Source: Setoptus koraiensis
Taxonomy: Eukaryota > Arthropoda
NCBI GenBank assembly: GCA_048013815.1
Contig: CM106585.1
Coordinates: forward strand, 4,836,001 to 4,900,000
Reading direction: 5' to 3'
Length of the DNA stretch: 64,000 bases
This document shows, piece after piece, positions 10,725 through 22,200 of the stretch (its first letter is position 1; each line of letters starts with the position of its first letter). The translations under genes and the position numbers were made by a program. Under the pieces are notes generated by a model. It worked only from the letters and a program-made list of their open reading frames with translations, did not search any database and was not told the DNA's origin.

Positions 10725-11550
10725 CGAACGCAACCCGCCGCCGCCAACGAACCGGCGCCGCTCCGCCGGTCCGTGTCCGGTGCCTGTTCGCGGCGCCCGT
10801 ATCAGGCGAGCCGGTTTGTTGACAGCGGCGGGCCGCGTTTGTTTGCTGACCACTGTCGCCTCGACTGTCGCGTCGCAAATGAGGCCTCGCTGAGGCGCGA
10901 CGCGCAGCGTCTGTTGTTTGCCTTTGCGGGACCCGGCTCCGTCCCGCTAAAACGACGGGTCCATTAACGGGCCGATTGCCGCAACACTTGCCGCGACACT
11001 TGGCCTTGCCAGCTTGTTACAAATGCGACCGTGTGGCTCAGACGCCGGTCGGGGCGCCCTCGCCGCGCTCACACGCACATCCGTGCACACATCGCACGGT
11101 CGCCGAGCCCGCGAGCCGCGTCGGCAGCTCGGCCGCGTCGGGCCGCGTCTCGGCGGGCGCATCGATGAATGGACGGCGCCGTTTGTTGCGACTCGCGACA
11201 GTAAACACCAATAAACGGGCGCGTATTGGCGCAGCCGAAATTGAGTTTGTGTCGGCGCTCACAATTTCCGACGGCGCGGGGCCCGTGGCGCGGCGACATC
11301 TCCACGGCGCGGCTGGCGGATCGATTCGCACAAGTGTCGACACTTTTGACGCGCAAGTGCTCATATTTCTCGCGGCACATTGATTATTAATAACGGGAAT
11401 TCTCGAAAGCGCCACTCGGGCGCTGTTGAGAAGCTGTGAAATCGTGACAAGCTGTGCGAGCGGAGCCCCAAAAGCGAGAGCAGATATATCGCTGCAAAGG
11501 GGCAATTTTTTTCGCGGCAAGCACGACGGACGACGATAGTCGGTCGCACT

Positions 11551-11640
11551 TTCTGGCGCTTTCTGGCGCTTTCTGGCGCTTTCTGGCGCTTTCTGGCAGT
11601 TTCTGGCAGTTTCTGGCAGTTTCTGGCAGTTTTTGGCGGT
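11551..11640. repeat. 10-bp array TTCTGGCGCT / TTCTGGCAGT
   Basis: Nine units of exactly 10 bp: four TTCTGGCGCT, then four TTCTGGCAGT, then one TTTTGGCGGT. The block structure shows that one variant spread after the other. The unit is not a multiple of three, so the array is not a protein repeat. Confidence 0.95.
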
Positions 11641-12026
11641 TGCCCGCGATGCAAATGCAGCGCGCCGAGGAGCAGCGAAACAAAGAGAATTTCTGCCTTC
11701 TCGTTGCGCATCGACGAGACTTGATGCAGGCCGGCTGGCTGGCGTCAACTGGGGCCCATTTGCGCCCCATCCATATATTACATATTATGTCGGGTGTATA
11801 TTGCCCGGGTCGGATGGGGCCGCAATTGCGTCTAGACAGGGGCATTTTTCAATCAATTTTCGAGCGGCGGCGGCGGACCAATTGCACGGAAATTGGCGCG
11901 CGCCAAGCGACAGGCTCCTCTATGCGCTGCACGCATCTGGAAATTGCCCAACATCCGGTTCGGCGAGCATTTCGAGTTGTGGCCAGCATTTCGGGCCCGA
12001 TGCATTGTTTGCGTGCGCTTGTTTGA

Positions 12027-12062
12027 GCGCCCGTTCGAGCGCCCGTTCGAGCGCCCGTTCGA
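12027..12062. repeat. 12-bp array GCGCCCGTTCGA
   Basis: Three consecutive copies of the 12-bp unit. Confidence 0.85.
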
Positions 12063-13560
12063 GAGCTCGTGGCCCCGCAGACACAGCACGCGCAAGCCGG
12101 CGAAGGGCGCCATAAACCGGTAAAAGGTGCTATATGTTCGCTGGTCATCGCTGACCGGCGCTGCACGGCCGATGGGGCCCGTTCACAGGTGTAATAAGTA
12201 GACACTTGGCCGGCGAGATAACGTGCACAATTGATTGTGCTAAGCACGCGCGCTCGTGTTGCGCGTGCTGCGCGTGCTGCCCAGTTGATGCAACGAGTTG
12301 ATGTAACGAGTTGATGTGTAACGGCGAGCCGAGAAGCGTTCTCAGAGAGGCGCCCCCTCAGAACAGGCAAAAGAACACACGTCGGCGGCCAATGATAGCC
12401 GATAAATCATCATACTATCCGCTGTGCGTACACGCTCGCCGTATATTCACGTGCCGCGCGAAACGGTTAATAACGGTATTTGTAATATTTGTATCATCCG
12501 CAGCGCGCTGTCAGTATTTATTGGGGCGGCTTAGCGAACAACCCGTAACAATTGTCCGCACATTAGTTACGTAATAATGTTGTTGCTGTTGCGCAACAAA
12601 TATTTTCTACAAATAGACAGATTGTATAAATGTAAAATATGGCTATTTTGGGCTACATTGGCCCAATGTATCTACTGTGTCTGCTGAGCACTGTTGTTAA
12701 CTGATGAGGCATAACGGTTTGAGTTTATCGAGTGATCATTTCGCCGGCTATCTCGCGTATTTAGCTGGTGTTTAGTTCGCGCTGAGCAAACAGCTAAACA
12801 GCAAACAATAATAGATAATGTTGGTTGCGAACGAAATCGAAGCGACCCAAGCGAAAATTTCACCTCTTTTCAAATTTATCGCGCGCAACCGTTATCGCAA
12901 CGCGCGTTTCACGCTCGCTGCATCGTGGGCCCCGGCCGAACAAACTCGAAGCGGCCTAGCGAATATCCGTCCGTTGGTCTCGTCTGTATCAGTTGTAGGC
13001 GCGTTGTCACCCGACGAGCAGCCGTTGGAAGCGGCCGACGCCAGCCAGAAATGCGATCACTCAATAATCGACCCTTGGGCTTTTGCGGGCCTCAATTATT
13101 CAAACACCAACATCCACAACACTCTCTGACTTCCTGGTTGGGCCAGCGCAGCGGATTAGCGTATGGCGGGCGCAAACTGGCTCTCGGTGTGCACCTTTGC
13201 ACCAATGGGCACCGGGCCGGAGCAAACCTCCCGAGTCATGCTCTCAAATCTCGCTAGCTGACTGCCAGAACGAGTGCTCTTGTCCCCGAATCTCGTGCCC
13301 GAACGCGGAAATGTGTGATTTTCCCCGTTTTGTTTTGCATTTTGGGATTCAAAGAACTCGAACAAGTTGAAAATTCGGGGTCGCATCACGGATTCACGAT
13401 TCATGAATCTGATCGGCTCGCCATGATGAACGTCGCGCATGTAAATGCATCGAACCGGCAGCATTCGGACTAACAAGCGGAAAGGTCGCCCTGTTCGCAT
13501 TCCCCGTTTGACCGAAGGTCTCTCCATCGCCCATCGCACCCATCGCGGTCAGCAGGTCCG

Positions 13561-13610
13561 AGCGGTTCCGAGCGGTTCCGAGCGGTTCCGAGCGGATCCG
13601 AGCGGAACTG
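13561..13610. repeat. 10-bp array AGCGGTTCCG
   Basis: Five units of exactly 10 bp. Three are identical and two carry changes (AGCGGATCCG and AGCGGAACTG). Confidence 0.9.
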
Positions 13611-13836
13611 GGCCAAATATTATTTTAGTCGGAATCGCGCGGAACAATTCCGCGAAAGCGGCATGTATCAGACCGAAACGGGGCAAAAACCCCGCATATT
13701 TGTGTGTCGGGTACACCATGTACCGTACGCACGAGCCGTATGAAACGCGTGTCCGGGGCCTGTATCAGCTCAGATTTGCTTGTCAGTCGGCTTGTTTGGG
13801 CCACTTGCAACGGAGTGCTGTCACGCGCCAACAACA

Positions 13837-13868
13837 ATACCCTTGCCGCTCGCGAGCGGCAAGGGTAT
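13837..13868. repeat. Perfect 32-bp palindrome
   Basis: A 16-bp arm starting ATACCCTTGCCGCTCG is followed with no spacer by its exact reverse complement. Confidence 0.95.
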
Positions 13869-14202
13869 CCGCCGGAAATTGTAAAAAGCGCGAGCGGCGT
13901 CACGAAGGCCGCCCGAAGATTGATTGAATGTGGCCGAATTGAAGGCGGACAGCCTCGGGCAACTACGGGCACCGCTGCCGGGCCGCATCCATTTCGATAC
14001 ACTTAGATGGCTTCTCAGCCGGCCGGCCAGCCGGCCAGCCGAGCGGTGGCTCGCTGAAAATTGTTTATTGTTGTTGTGGCCGTTCAATGCCAACCGACAG
14101 CAGTGCACGGCACGGGAATAAATTGCATTTGTCATATCTGTCACACACGTCATAAATCTGGCCATATATGAGGGGGGACACATACAATGATATATATATA
14201 TT

Positions 14203-14253
14203 GCTGCTGTTGTTGTCGCCGGTCGCTGGCTGGCCGGCGACAACAACAGCAGC
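14203..14253. repeat. Perfect hairpin, 20-bp arms
   Basis: Arms 14203-14222 and 14234-14253 are exact reverse complements (GCTGCTGTTG...GTCGCCGG), with an 11-base loop. The arm contains the GTTGTTGTCG word that makes up the inverted arrays at 20.9-21.4 kb. Confidence 0.95.
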
Positions 14254-15862
14254 CTTTTTGGTGCTCTTATCGGCGCACCAAAAATGACCAAGTGGCGCCA
14301 GTTGACCATACCCCGTTCAGGTGAGCACCGGCGCAGTGCGACTGAAATTGGGCCCCATAAAAGTGCTCGAGTCGTAGCGGTCGAAGGTACATTTTGAGCT
14401 GCGTGTCGCACAGGCCGAGCACATCCGACTCAATGGGCGACCATCACAACCAGTGTGATTTGTGTGATTTATGGCACCAGATAGCCACGATTTGGATGGG
14501 CCATTTGTACGGGCCAGCAACAGATACCCACGACGCAATTCACCCGCAAAGATACCTGGGCACGCTGCAACCCGAAACAGCGACGTTTACGGTTCATACC
14601 GTGTGAATCACATGCGACCGGGTGCCTCAATGCTCGGTCGCAACTGGCCTCAGTTTTGGGTCAAATTCATCCTTCAGCATGGCGTCCTTGCCACGCCGAG
14701 ACACCGGATGCTGGCTTTGGTGTCCGGGTTCCGGGATTCGCGCTCTGGGTTTGGGGCTGCAGGCTGCGCGTTGCGGATGCCAGGCTGCGGGCCGAATGTC
14801 GGACCCGCGGCTCGGGCGTGCCAACTAAACCGAGGCCCACAATGGAAAATTGGCCCCTTCCGCCGCTCAAACTGAAACCGGCCCGTCTGGTTGGCCGACC
14901 TCTGGCAGTCACGCGGAGTCTTGTGTGAATTTTAGTGCGAAAAAAGCCGCGCTCGTCGGGCCGATTCTCTGGCTGTCAGGGCAATTCCGTGAGTGTCAGG
15001 GCAATCGTGGGGCCCAGGTAACAATGGCGCAGCGGGTGCGACAGTGGCAAGGGCCGTGGGCAGTTGTTAGCCGACGGTTGAACTCACGACGCGGTCAGCG
15101 CGACCCGTCGCCACCAGCAACCGCCAGCCGGGCCACCGCTGACAGTTAATAGGCTCGATAACGGTTATTACGGTGCGCATTACATAATACTTGTTGGCTT
15201 GATGCCGTTGCGCCGGCCAACAAGTTAGGTGAGTGAAATGCGCAAACGGCCAGCCAGTCCGAGCGGCTTGCCTCCCCGTTTGCCTCCCAGTTTGCTCCCC
15301 CCCCCCGTTTGCGGGCCATGTGACAGTCATATTGGGCTTGCGGAAGTGCTGCCATTTGGTGCCGTTTGGTGCTGCTTGGTGTTGTTTGGTGCCCTGTCTG
15401 GCGCGGCACGGGTAATGCGCTCGCCGTTAGCGGCACACAACCGGGCGGCCCAGTAAGTTATGTAAGTGTCTTGTTTAAATTTAATGTTTATCTTATCGGC
15501 GCTCACCCAAATTTGCACCCACTCTATGAGCTCATAACGGCTTTGCGTCCATGCTTGCGGGGGGGGGGGGTAAACTCCGCAACTAAGTCGCAGAGTCGCC
15601 TCACATCCGCTGGGGCCCCGGCCCCAGCGCCAGAATCTTGTGCCGAGCCGGCCGCGCAGCAAAATGCACGCTTACGAAAACTGCGCGCACAGTGTCATAA
15701 ACTATTTTGACACGCCAAGTTTGAAAGTTAATGATGGGCCCCACTTGTCACTGTGCAGTCAAGTGATCGTTGGTCGTTAGCTCAAATAATGGGGCCCCTC
15801 GCCGAAATCCTGTGTGTCGTGTGTGCCCCAGCGATGGCTTCAATCTCGCGAGTCGCATGACA

Positions 15863-15943
15863 TACGCAACCTCTGGCGATAATGCGCAACCTCTGGCGAT
15901 AATACGCGACCTCTGGCGATAATGCACAACGTCTAGCGATAAA
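15863..15943. repeat. 20-bp array CGCAACCTCTGGCGATAAT
   Basis: Four consecutive copies of a 20-bp unit with the core CCTCTGGCGATAAT; the last copy is more diverged (GTCTAGCGATAAA). Confidence 0.9.
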
Positions 15944-16338
15944 CTTGCCAACAGGCATCTCGACAAACTTCAACGTGCACACAGTAGCAGTTACATCAGC
16001 AGTCTTGCGCATAATTTATATACATGACAGTAAATGAAAGCAACGGTGAGCCGGCACATTCCGATACGTGTGCGTGCTGTTATATACATATATTACATAA
16101 TTATTAATACAAGTATTAATAGTGCTCGCACCGTCGGCAGCCCAAGTCTGGAAAGCCTCAAATGTCGGGCAAACGTTGCCGAGCCCGAGCCCGCGCTCTC
16201 GATCCGCTCGACGCGAAATTGTCGGCCCGTAATTGGCCCTATCCGCCACTTTATCCTTGCGCGCCGGCCCGGGCGCCTCACGGGCCGCCAATTATCCTCT
16301 CTTCTGGCGACCACATATGACGACTGTCTGCCAGACGG

Positions 16339-16384
16339 TAAATTTATAGCGTCTGCTCAGATCTGAGCAAACGCTATAAATTTA
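16339..16384. repeat. 46-bp near-perfect palindrome
   Basis: Two 23-bp arms (TAAATTTATAGCG ... GCTCAGA) meet without a spacer at an AGATCT centre and match at 22 of 23 positions. Confidence 0.93.
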
Positions 16385-16424
16385 TTATATAAGTTATGCC
16401 GGCCCGGGTCACCGCGCGACACTC

Positions 16425-16486
16425 GCGGATATTCGTGCGCGTCCGCGGACATGCGGCGGATATTCGTGCGCGTCCGCGGATATGCC
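16425..16486. repeat. 31-bp tandem duplication
   Basis: The unit beginning GCGGATATTCGTGCGCGTCC occurs at 16,425 and again 31 bp later at 16,456. Confidence 0.85.
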
Positions 16487-18178
16487 GCGCCAACATGGAT
16501 GACGCAAGTAGTGATCGCCAGTCGCCTGTTTGCAGCAAATGAATATCCACGGCGGACGGATATTCACGCAATCGGGCGAGTTCCGCCGGAGAATTCCCCG
16601 TCTGGCGCTGGCTCGTCCTCTAGCGCTGGCTTGTTCTCTCAGCCTGAGAGTCTCGGGCGACCGAGGCCGGCCCAAATCGCATCGATTTATCCGCACAGCC
16701 GGCACAGATTATGCGCAGGTTTCTCCGGTGGCGAATAATGTGACAAGTGCCCGTCGCTTGCGTAACTTGTTAGCAGTTGGCGGCAAGAGCGTCTCGGTGA
16801 CGCCATGTCGGCGCGTCGATGCTAACGCTGACTAATGACCCAGCCAATTTGAGACTCGATGCGATCAGCAAAAGAGTCGGCGTTTTGTTTCATTGGGCTC
16901 CAATGATTGCCCCCCCTCCCCCAAGCCCCGATAAGTGGCCTCTGAGGCGCCCGGAATCCTTGACTGATGCTGTGCAGTTGGGGGGTTTCTTGTGGCGCGC
17001 TCGCAGTTTACAAATCAATTTGTTTGTTTGTATCGCGCGCTGGCTTTCGATGGCTGCGCATCGGGGCCCCTCGCAACAATAATGCCCACTGACAAATGGC
17101 CCCCGCTCTCGCTCTTTATCCGTCGCTCCCCCGTCCCCCTCTCTCGCTTTATCCGTCTCGCCCCCTTATCCATCTCGCTGTCTGTCTGTCTATGTTTGTT
17201 CCCGGAATACACTGCATAATGGGCGAGTGGCTGCAGTGGTCAACGGGCGCCGTGTGTGTCGAGTCAATCGATCATTATTTGTCGCCATGGCGACCGACGC
17301 GCCAATATTACATACACATAGTGAGTGCGTTATATGCGGCGGCGGCGGCGGCGGCGGCGCACGAGCGCAACACGAGTCCGCCGTTACGACGTAATCGCTA
17401 ATTGCCGCCAGCTTGTATGTGCACGTTGCACGTGCAGCTCGTGCAGCTCGTGCAGCAAGACACTGCTCGTGCCAGTCGTGTCAGCTACTGCGCATCGCTC
17501 ACCTGACTGGCCGAATTGACGGCCGCTCGCCGCTTAATGTATCGGTGGCGGCGCGCACCGGCCAGCCGGCCAAGTGATTGGCGCGTTACGCAATAATGCC
17601 AGTGCTCCAGTTACTATCAGCGCAACGGCTCACGGTGATGTCGCCCACGCCTGGCTGGCACGTCTGGCCAGACGACTGGTCAGCGGCCGCTGCGGGCCCC
17701 CGATCCCGCTGCGATCGATTCAATTTTGACCCTCCCCCGGGGCACTTGTGCGCGGTTGTGCCGGTGACGGCGCAACTTGTCGGCGGCCAGCAGTGATTTG
17801 TCACTCGAATACTCGAATGTCTCCATTATTATCGATGGTGCCCGGCTGGCGCCCGAACGCCGATATATACTCCCATATACTCCCACATACTCTGTATAGG
17901 GCACACTGAGCCGCTTGCCGGTTGGCCGAGAGGGGAGGCATATGATTATTACGCGCTTGTAATAGACACTGTCAATCAGCGGCCCGCTAGCTGGCGTTTG
18001 TTTGCTTGATTTATCTCCCCCGGCCGGCCGTCTTTGGGCCGTGCTGCGAACGCATTTATCTCTGACAAATATATCTGTGGCCAAATATATCTCAACGACA
18101 AACCGCCGGCCCGCTGGCCAGCGACGCAGCCAGCCAGAGCCGGCCAGAACTGGCCCCGACCGACTTATCTGACTCATC

Positions 18179-18236
18179 GGGCCGGCCGGCCGGCCGGCCC
18201 GCGAGTCACACACACACTGTGTACTACACAGTGTGT
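18179..18236. repeat. (GGCC)n run followed by a 25-bp palindrome
   Basis: A GGCC run (18,179-18,200) is followed by ACACACTGTGTA, one base, and its exact reverse complement (18,212-18,236). Confidence 0.9.
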
Positions 18237-18580
18237 ATGATACGCGCCGCCCGCTCTGTAGGATACGGCCCGACGGCCCGACGGTCGCGCCGGCGACACA
18301 TGACACTGCTCGTGTCGGCCGGCCGCGATAATGCAATCGCGTCGCCAGTCTCTCTTTATCGCATATATCAAATAATAACGTACTAATCTGTCTTCCTGCC
18401 TTGTTATCTCCCGTCAAATCCATTTATCTCCCTCTCGCTCCCTCTATATAAATAACGAACGATGGCCAAATGCGACAAACTACCGGCCGACCATAAACAA
18501 CAACAACAACAACTCGCCAACGATATATATCGGGCCATATATTGGGTTGCGGTCATATTGCACGCAAACGTGTGCCCGAC

Positions 18581-18664
18581 AAAATATACAACAAAATATA
18601 CAACGAAATATACAACGAAATATACAACGAAATATACAACGAAATATACAACGAAATATACAAA
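18581..18664. repeat. 12-bp array GAAATATACAAC
   Basis: Seven consecutive units of exactly 12 bp. The first two carry AAAA in place of GAAA. This is an AT-rich array in otherwise GC-rich DNA. Confidence 0.95.
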
Positions 18665-19271
18665 CAAAATATCGGCTTGCGCGCCCGTTAATAACCGCAA
18701 TTGTGTCACTGCTGTCAATTGATAATCTTGCGCCCATCGCACATTTCGGACACTGACAACACGCTGAAAAATTGTGCCGGCCGGAAAATGGCCCCCGACA
18801 CACAACTGACACCTCATGGCTGCAACGGGCTCGCCAACGCAAACAAAACAACAACCGCCACCTCGAACCAACCAACCACCGAACTTCCGGCGCCCTTGGG
18901 CCCGCTCGAATGGGGCCCCGAATCAATTGATGTGTCGCAATTGGCGCCACTTATCATTATGTGCTCGTTACCGGTGCGCTACTGGTTGGCGCTGTAAAAC
19001 CGCCGGGCGGCACTATGTTTCACCTGCGTCAACATTGCCGGGTCCCGGCAACATCATACCATGCCATTTAATGTATTATAATATATTACGTAATATATTA
19101 TTGCGATCGCCATACATCACCACGTGCCATGCATCACCACGTGCCATATATCACCGGTGATCGCTGTGTCTGCACTGTTGTTCCGGCGCTCACCCGACGC
19201 TCGCCCGGCCCGTGCCCGGCCCGTGCCCCGCGCTCACCTGGCCACTCACCTGGCGCCTCGTGGAAGCGCAG

Positions 19272-22200
19272 AGGTGTCTCGTTTGTGTCGCTGGACCTGG
19301 GCTCGACACGCCTCATTGACCAATGCGCCAAGAGCAAGAACGAGGCCATATTTGCCCAAACAAACCAGTGCGGAGCCATCGACAACAGCGAGGTAAGTAG
19401 GCGCTCCAAGTCTTGTCAGTGGTTGTCAGTCGTTTGGGGGCCCGCAAGTGGGCCCAGTGGCGCCGCTAGCTTAAAATTGGCAACGAGAAACGGCAACAAT
19501 AACAACGCAAACTAGCGGCTGCTTTGCACAAAAGCGCCTGTCAGTGTCACCGGTCGCCAATTTGTGGGCCGCCGGCTACAACTGGGGCCCTGGTATGAGT
19601 GCATCACGCCAGCGCCAGAGACCGATATCGATCGCCGGCTGACCGGCCCAGCCCGAGCCGCATTTCGGCCAGCTCAGATTGGCCAGACGTGCTGCCGGCA
19701 AACTCAAGCGTTGCGACAACGAAAGACAACAACGGCTCGCCGGACAAACGCAATGGGCCCCAAACAGCCCAAGTAGCCGAGCTGGCCGAGCTGGCCGAAA
19801 TGGGCCCCAAACAGCGCAAATAGGCAAGTGCGCCAGTTAGTCAAGATTAAACGGCCGAGAGCCGAGGGCCGAGGCGCCGGCCCAATGTGGGCCCGCTAGA
19901 TTAGATTAGTTGATCCCGTCTTTCGTCTCGTCTCGTGCTCCCTCTTCATTGATCTCCTATCTGTGCCCGCTCGCTGTCAGTGAGTCACTGAATTGCAGTG
20001 TGCGTGTGCATTAGCGAGCCAACATTGACGGGCCCCATCGCGGCTCGCAGGGCTCTGGTGGCGCCATTATCATTGATAAGTCCCCCTACCCCCCGAACGG
20101 GGGCGGCGCCAACTGCAAATTATCTGCGCAATTAAGTCGGCAAAGTTTGCTGCCCCCAGGTGTCAACGCCGCGCACGCTGGCCCCCAATCTGGGGCCCAC
20201 TTTAGAATCTGGGGCTCGCATCTGTGGCGCGCCAACTGCAACTGACTTTGTGTGTCATGTATCTCGTCGTTATTATTATCCCATTGTGTCGCTCGCCGTC
20301 GCTCGTCGTCGCTGCTCGCCGCTCGTCGTCGCTTGTCGTCGCTGTTCTCGTCACCGGCCCGCTCGCCCGCGCGGCCCAACCGGGCCCCTTCCGCCAGATC
20401 GTTTCGCGATACTCGGGCCAGATTGTTTCGCGATGCTCGGGCCAGATTGTTGCGCGATACTCGGGCTAGATTGTTGTCGCGAGTCGCGAGCTTGCTCGCT
20501 GCACAGCACGCGCTCGTAACGGCCCGTCTAGCGGCCCGCGAGCGCGTGCTCCGGCGCCTCTCACCTGGCGGCCGCCGCCAGGCGAGTTTTGGTCGCTGTG
20601 GGGCCGCCAAGGCGCTCGCCAAGTGGCCCTAAATGACATTACGACGCTGCCGATGTGAGCGTGTTTATGCGCGAGTGTTAGCGGGCCGACGACGGGCGAC
20701 GGGCGCCGGTCGGCCGACGACGGGCCAGACCACGCGCCAGATGCGCGCTGTCTGCTGTCTGGCCACCAAGTCGGCGCACCGTAATTTATTCAGCCGCCGA
20801 GCCGGCCCGGGCGGAGCTAGCCGGACCGCGGGCCCGCAAGCAGCCATGGGAACGCTGGCAGCGCCCACTGTGCGCCAATTACGACAACAACAACAGCGAC
20901 AATAGCGACAACAACAACAGCGACAACAGCGACAACAACAACAGCGAAAGCGACAACAACGACATGGGCGACAATTGCAACTCGCAACAATGGCTGCCGA
21001 TTCGCTGGCGGCGCGACGTGATTCGTGGCGGGCGCCCTCGAACGGGCTCGACTAGCCGCGTTGCCGTGCGGGCCGGCTCCAGCGGCAAGTCACTTCTCGA
21101 TTTCACACTGAGCGGATTAGGCGACACACACACACGCACACACACGCGGGCGCAATTGTGTCATTGGGTAATGGCGTTTAAATTGAATTGTAATCATTCT
21201 ATAATCATATCATATCTGGCGCTGTTGTTGTCGCTGTTGTTGTCGCTGTTGCTGTCGCCGTTGTTGTCGCTGTCGCTGTTGTCGCTGTTGTCGCTGTTGT
21301 CGCTGCTGTTGTCGTTGTTGTTGTCGCTGGCTGCTTGGTTGCACAACGACAACAGCGACAACAGCGACAACAGACGACAACGCCAGACAACGGGGCCCGC
21401 CAGCGAGCCGCCACTCGGAGCCAATCGGGCCTGGACGAGCCCGCCGAGCCATTAAATTGATTGGCACACACACACACACACACTTGCCAACGATTGATGA
21501 TGATCTCGCTGGCGTCCACTCGCCGCTGATTGCGTCGTTGCGACACCGACACCAACAGCAACAACGGCAACACCGACACCAACGCCAACAACGGCAACAA
21601 CGACGACAGCGCCAACTGCGACAACCGCGACACAAACGACAAATGCCGCCACGACTACGACCGTGACATTATTGGGCCCAGTCGCCAATATATAGGCGGA
21701 TCAATTGAAATTAAACACGAGCATAATGAAATAAAATATCCACTAACTATCCGGGCCGGCCCGGCTGCGCGCCTTCGTGCCTTTGTGTCGGGCTGCGCGC
21801 CCTCGCGCCTTTGTGTCCAGCTGCGCGTGTCGTAATGTCGCTTGTATCGCCCAGTGTAAGGACGCCAGCGGGCCGGCCCGCTGGACGCCAGCTAAGCCGG
21901 CCGCTCGGCGGGCCCCAAAGGGTCCGCGTGCATATCATGCCCGCCGAGCGCTCCAAATTGGGCATAATTTTTCACTTTCAGACACTCTCAGGCGCGCTTG
22001 CGCTACCTCACGATCCAACTGGGGCCAAACGGGGCCAATGGGGCCAAATGGGGCCCGCCGAGCTGCTCACTGCCAGCGCGAGCTGCCGCTGGCCCCAGTT
22101 AAAGTGCAAGGGTCTGACTTGGCGTGGCTGCTTCAATTGTTTGCGAATCAAACTTTCACTTTATGGCCCTGGCGAGCTGTAATCTGTGGCGCACTCGTCG

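Larger units (their letters stand above)
7619..19271. other. GC-rich non-coding stretch dense in repeats and hairpins
   Basis: I see no gene that can be supported over these 11.6 kb. The many open frames follow from high GC and overlap in several frames, and none shows a recognisable domain. The stretch is plausibly intron or 5' flank of the GPCR gene, because the exon at 19,272 opens with a split codon and needs at least one more exon upstream. It holds the TG microsatellite near 8989 and arrays with units of 9, 10, 12, 20 and 31 bp. It also holds five near-perfect hairpins. These are listed separately. Confidence 0.5.

Noticed and set aside
11361-11845. Repeat proteins apparently encoded by the 10-bp array
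   Set aside because: The 10-bp unit shifts frame at each copy, so all three frames yield pseudo-repeats. Nothing supports translation.
15863-15943. Possible CRISPR-like array
   Set aside because: Units are directly adjacent with no unique spacers, and the DNA is eukaryotic. It is a minisatellite.
21205-21688. Cys-, Arg- and Val-rich frames over the CGACAAC/TTGTCG arrays
   Set aside because: They are trinucleotide and nonanucleotide repeat translations inside the GPCR intron, in several competing frames.
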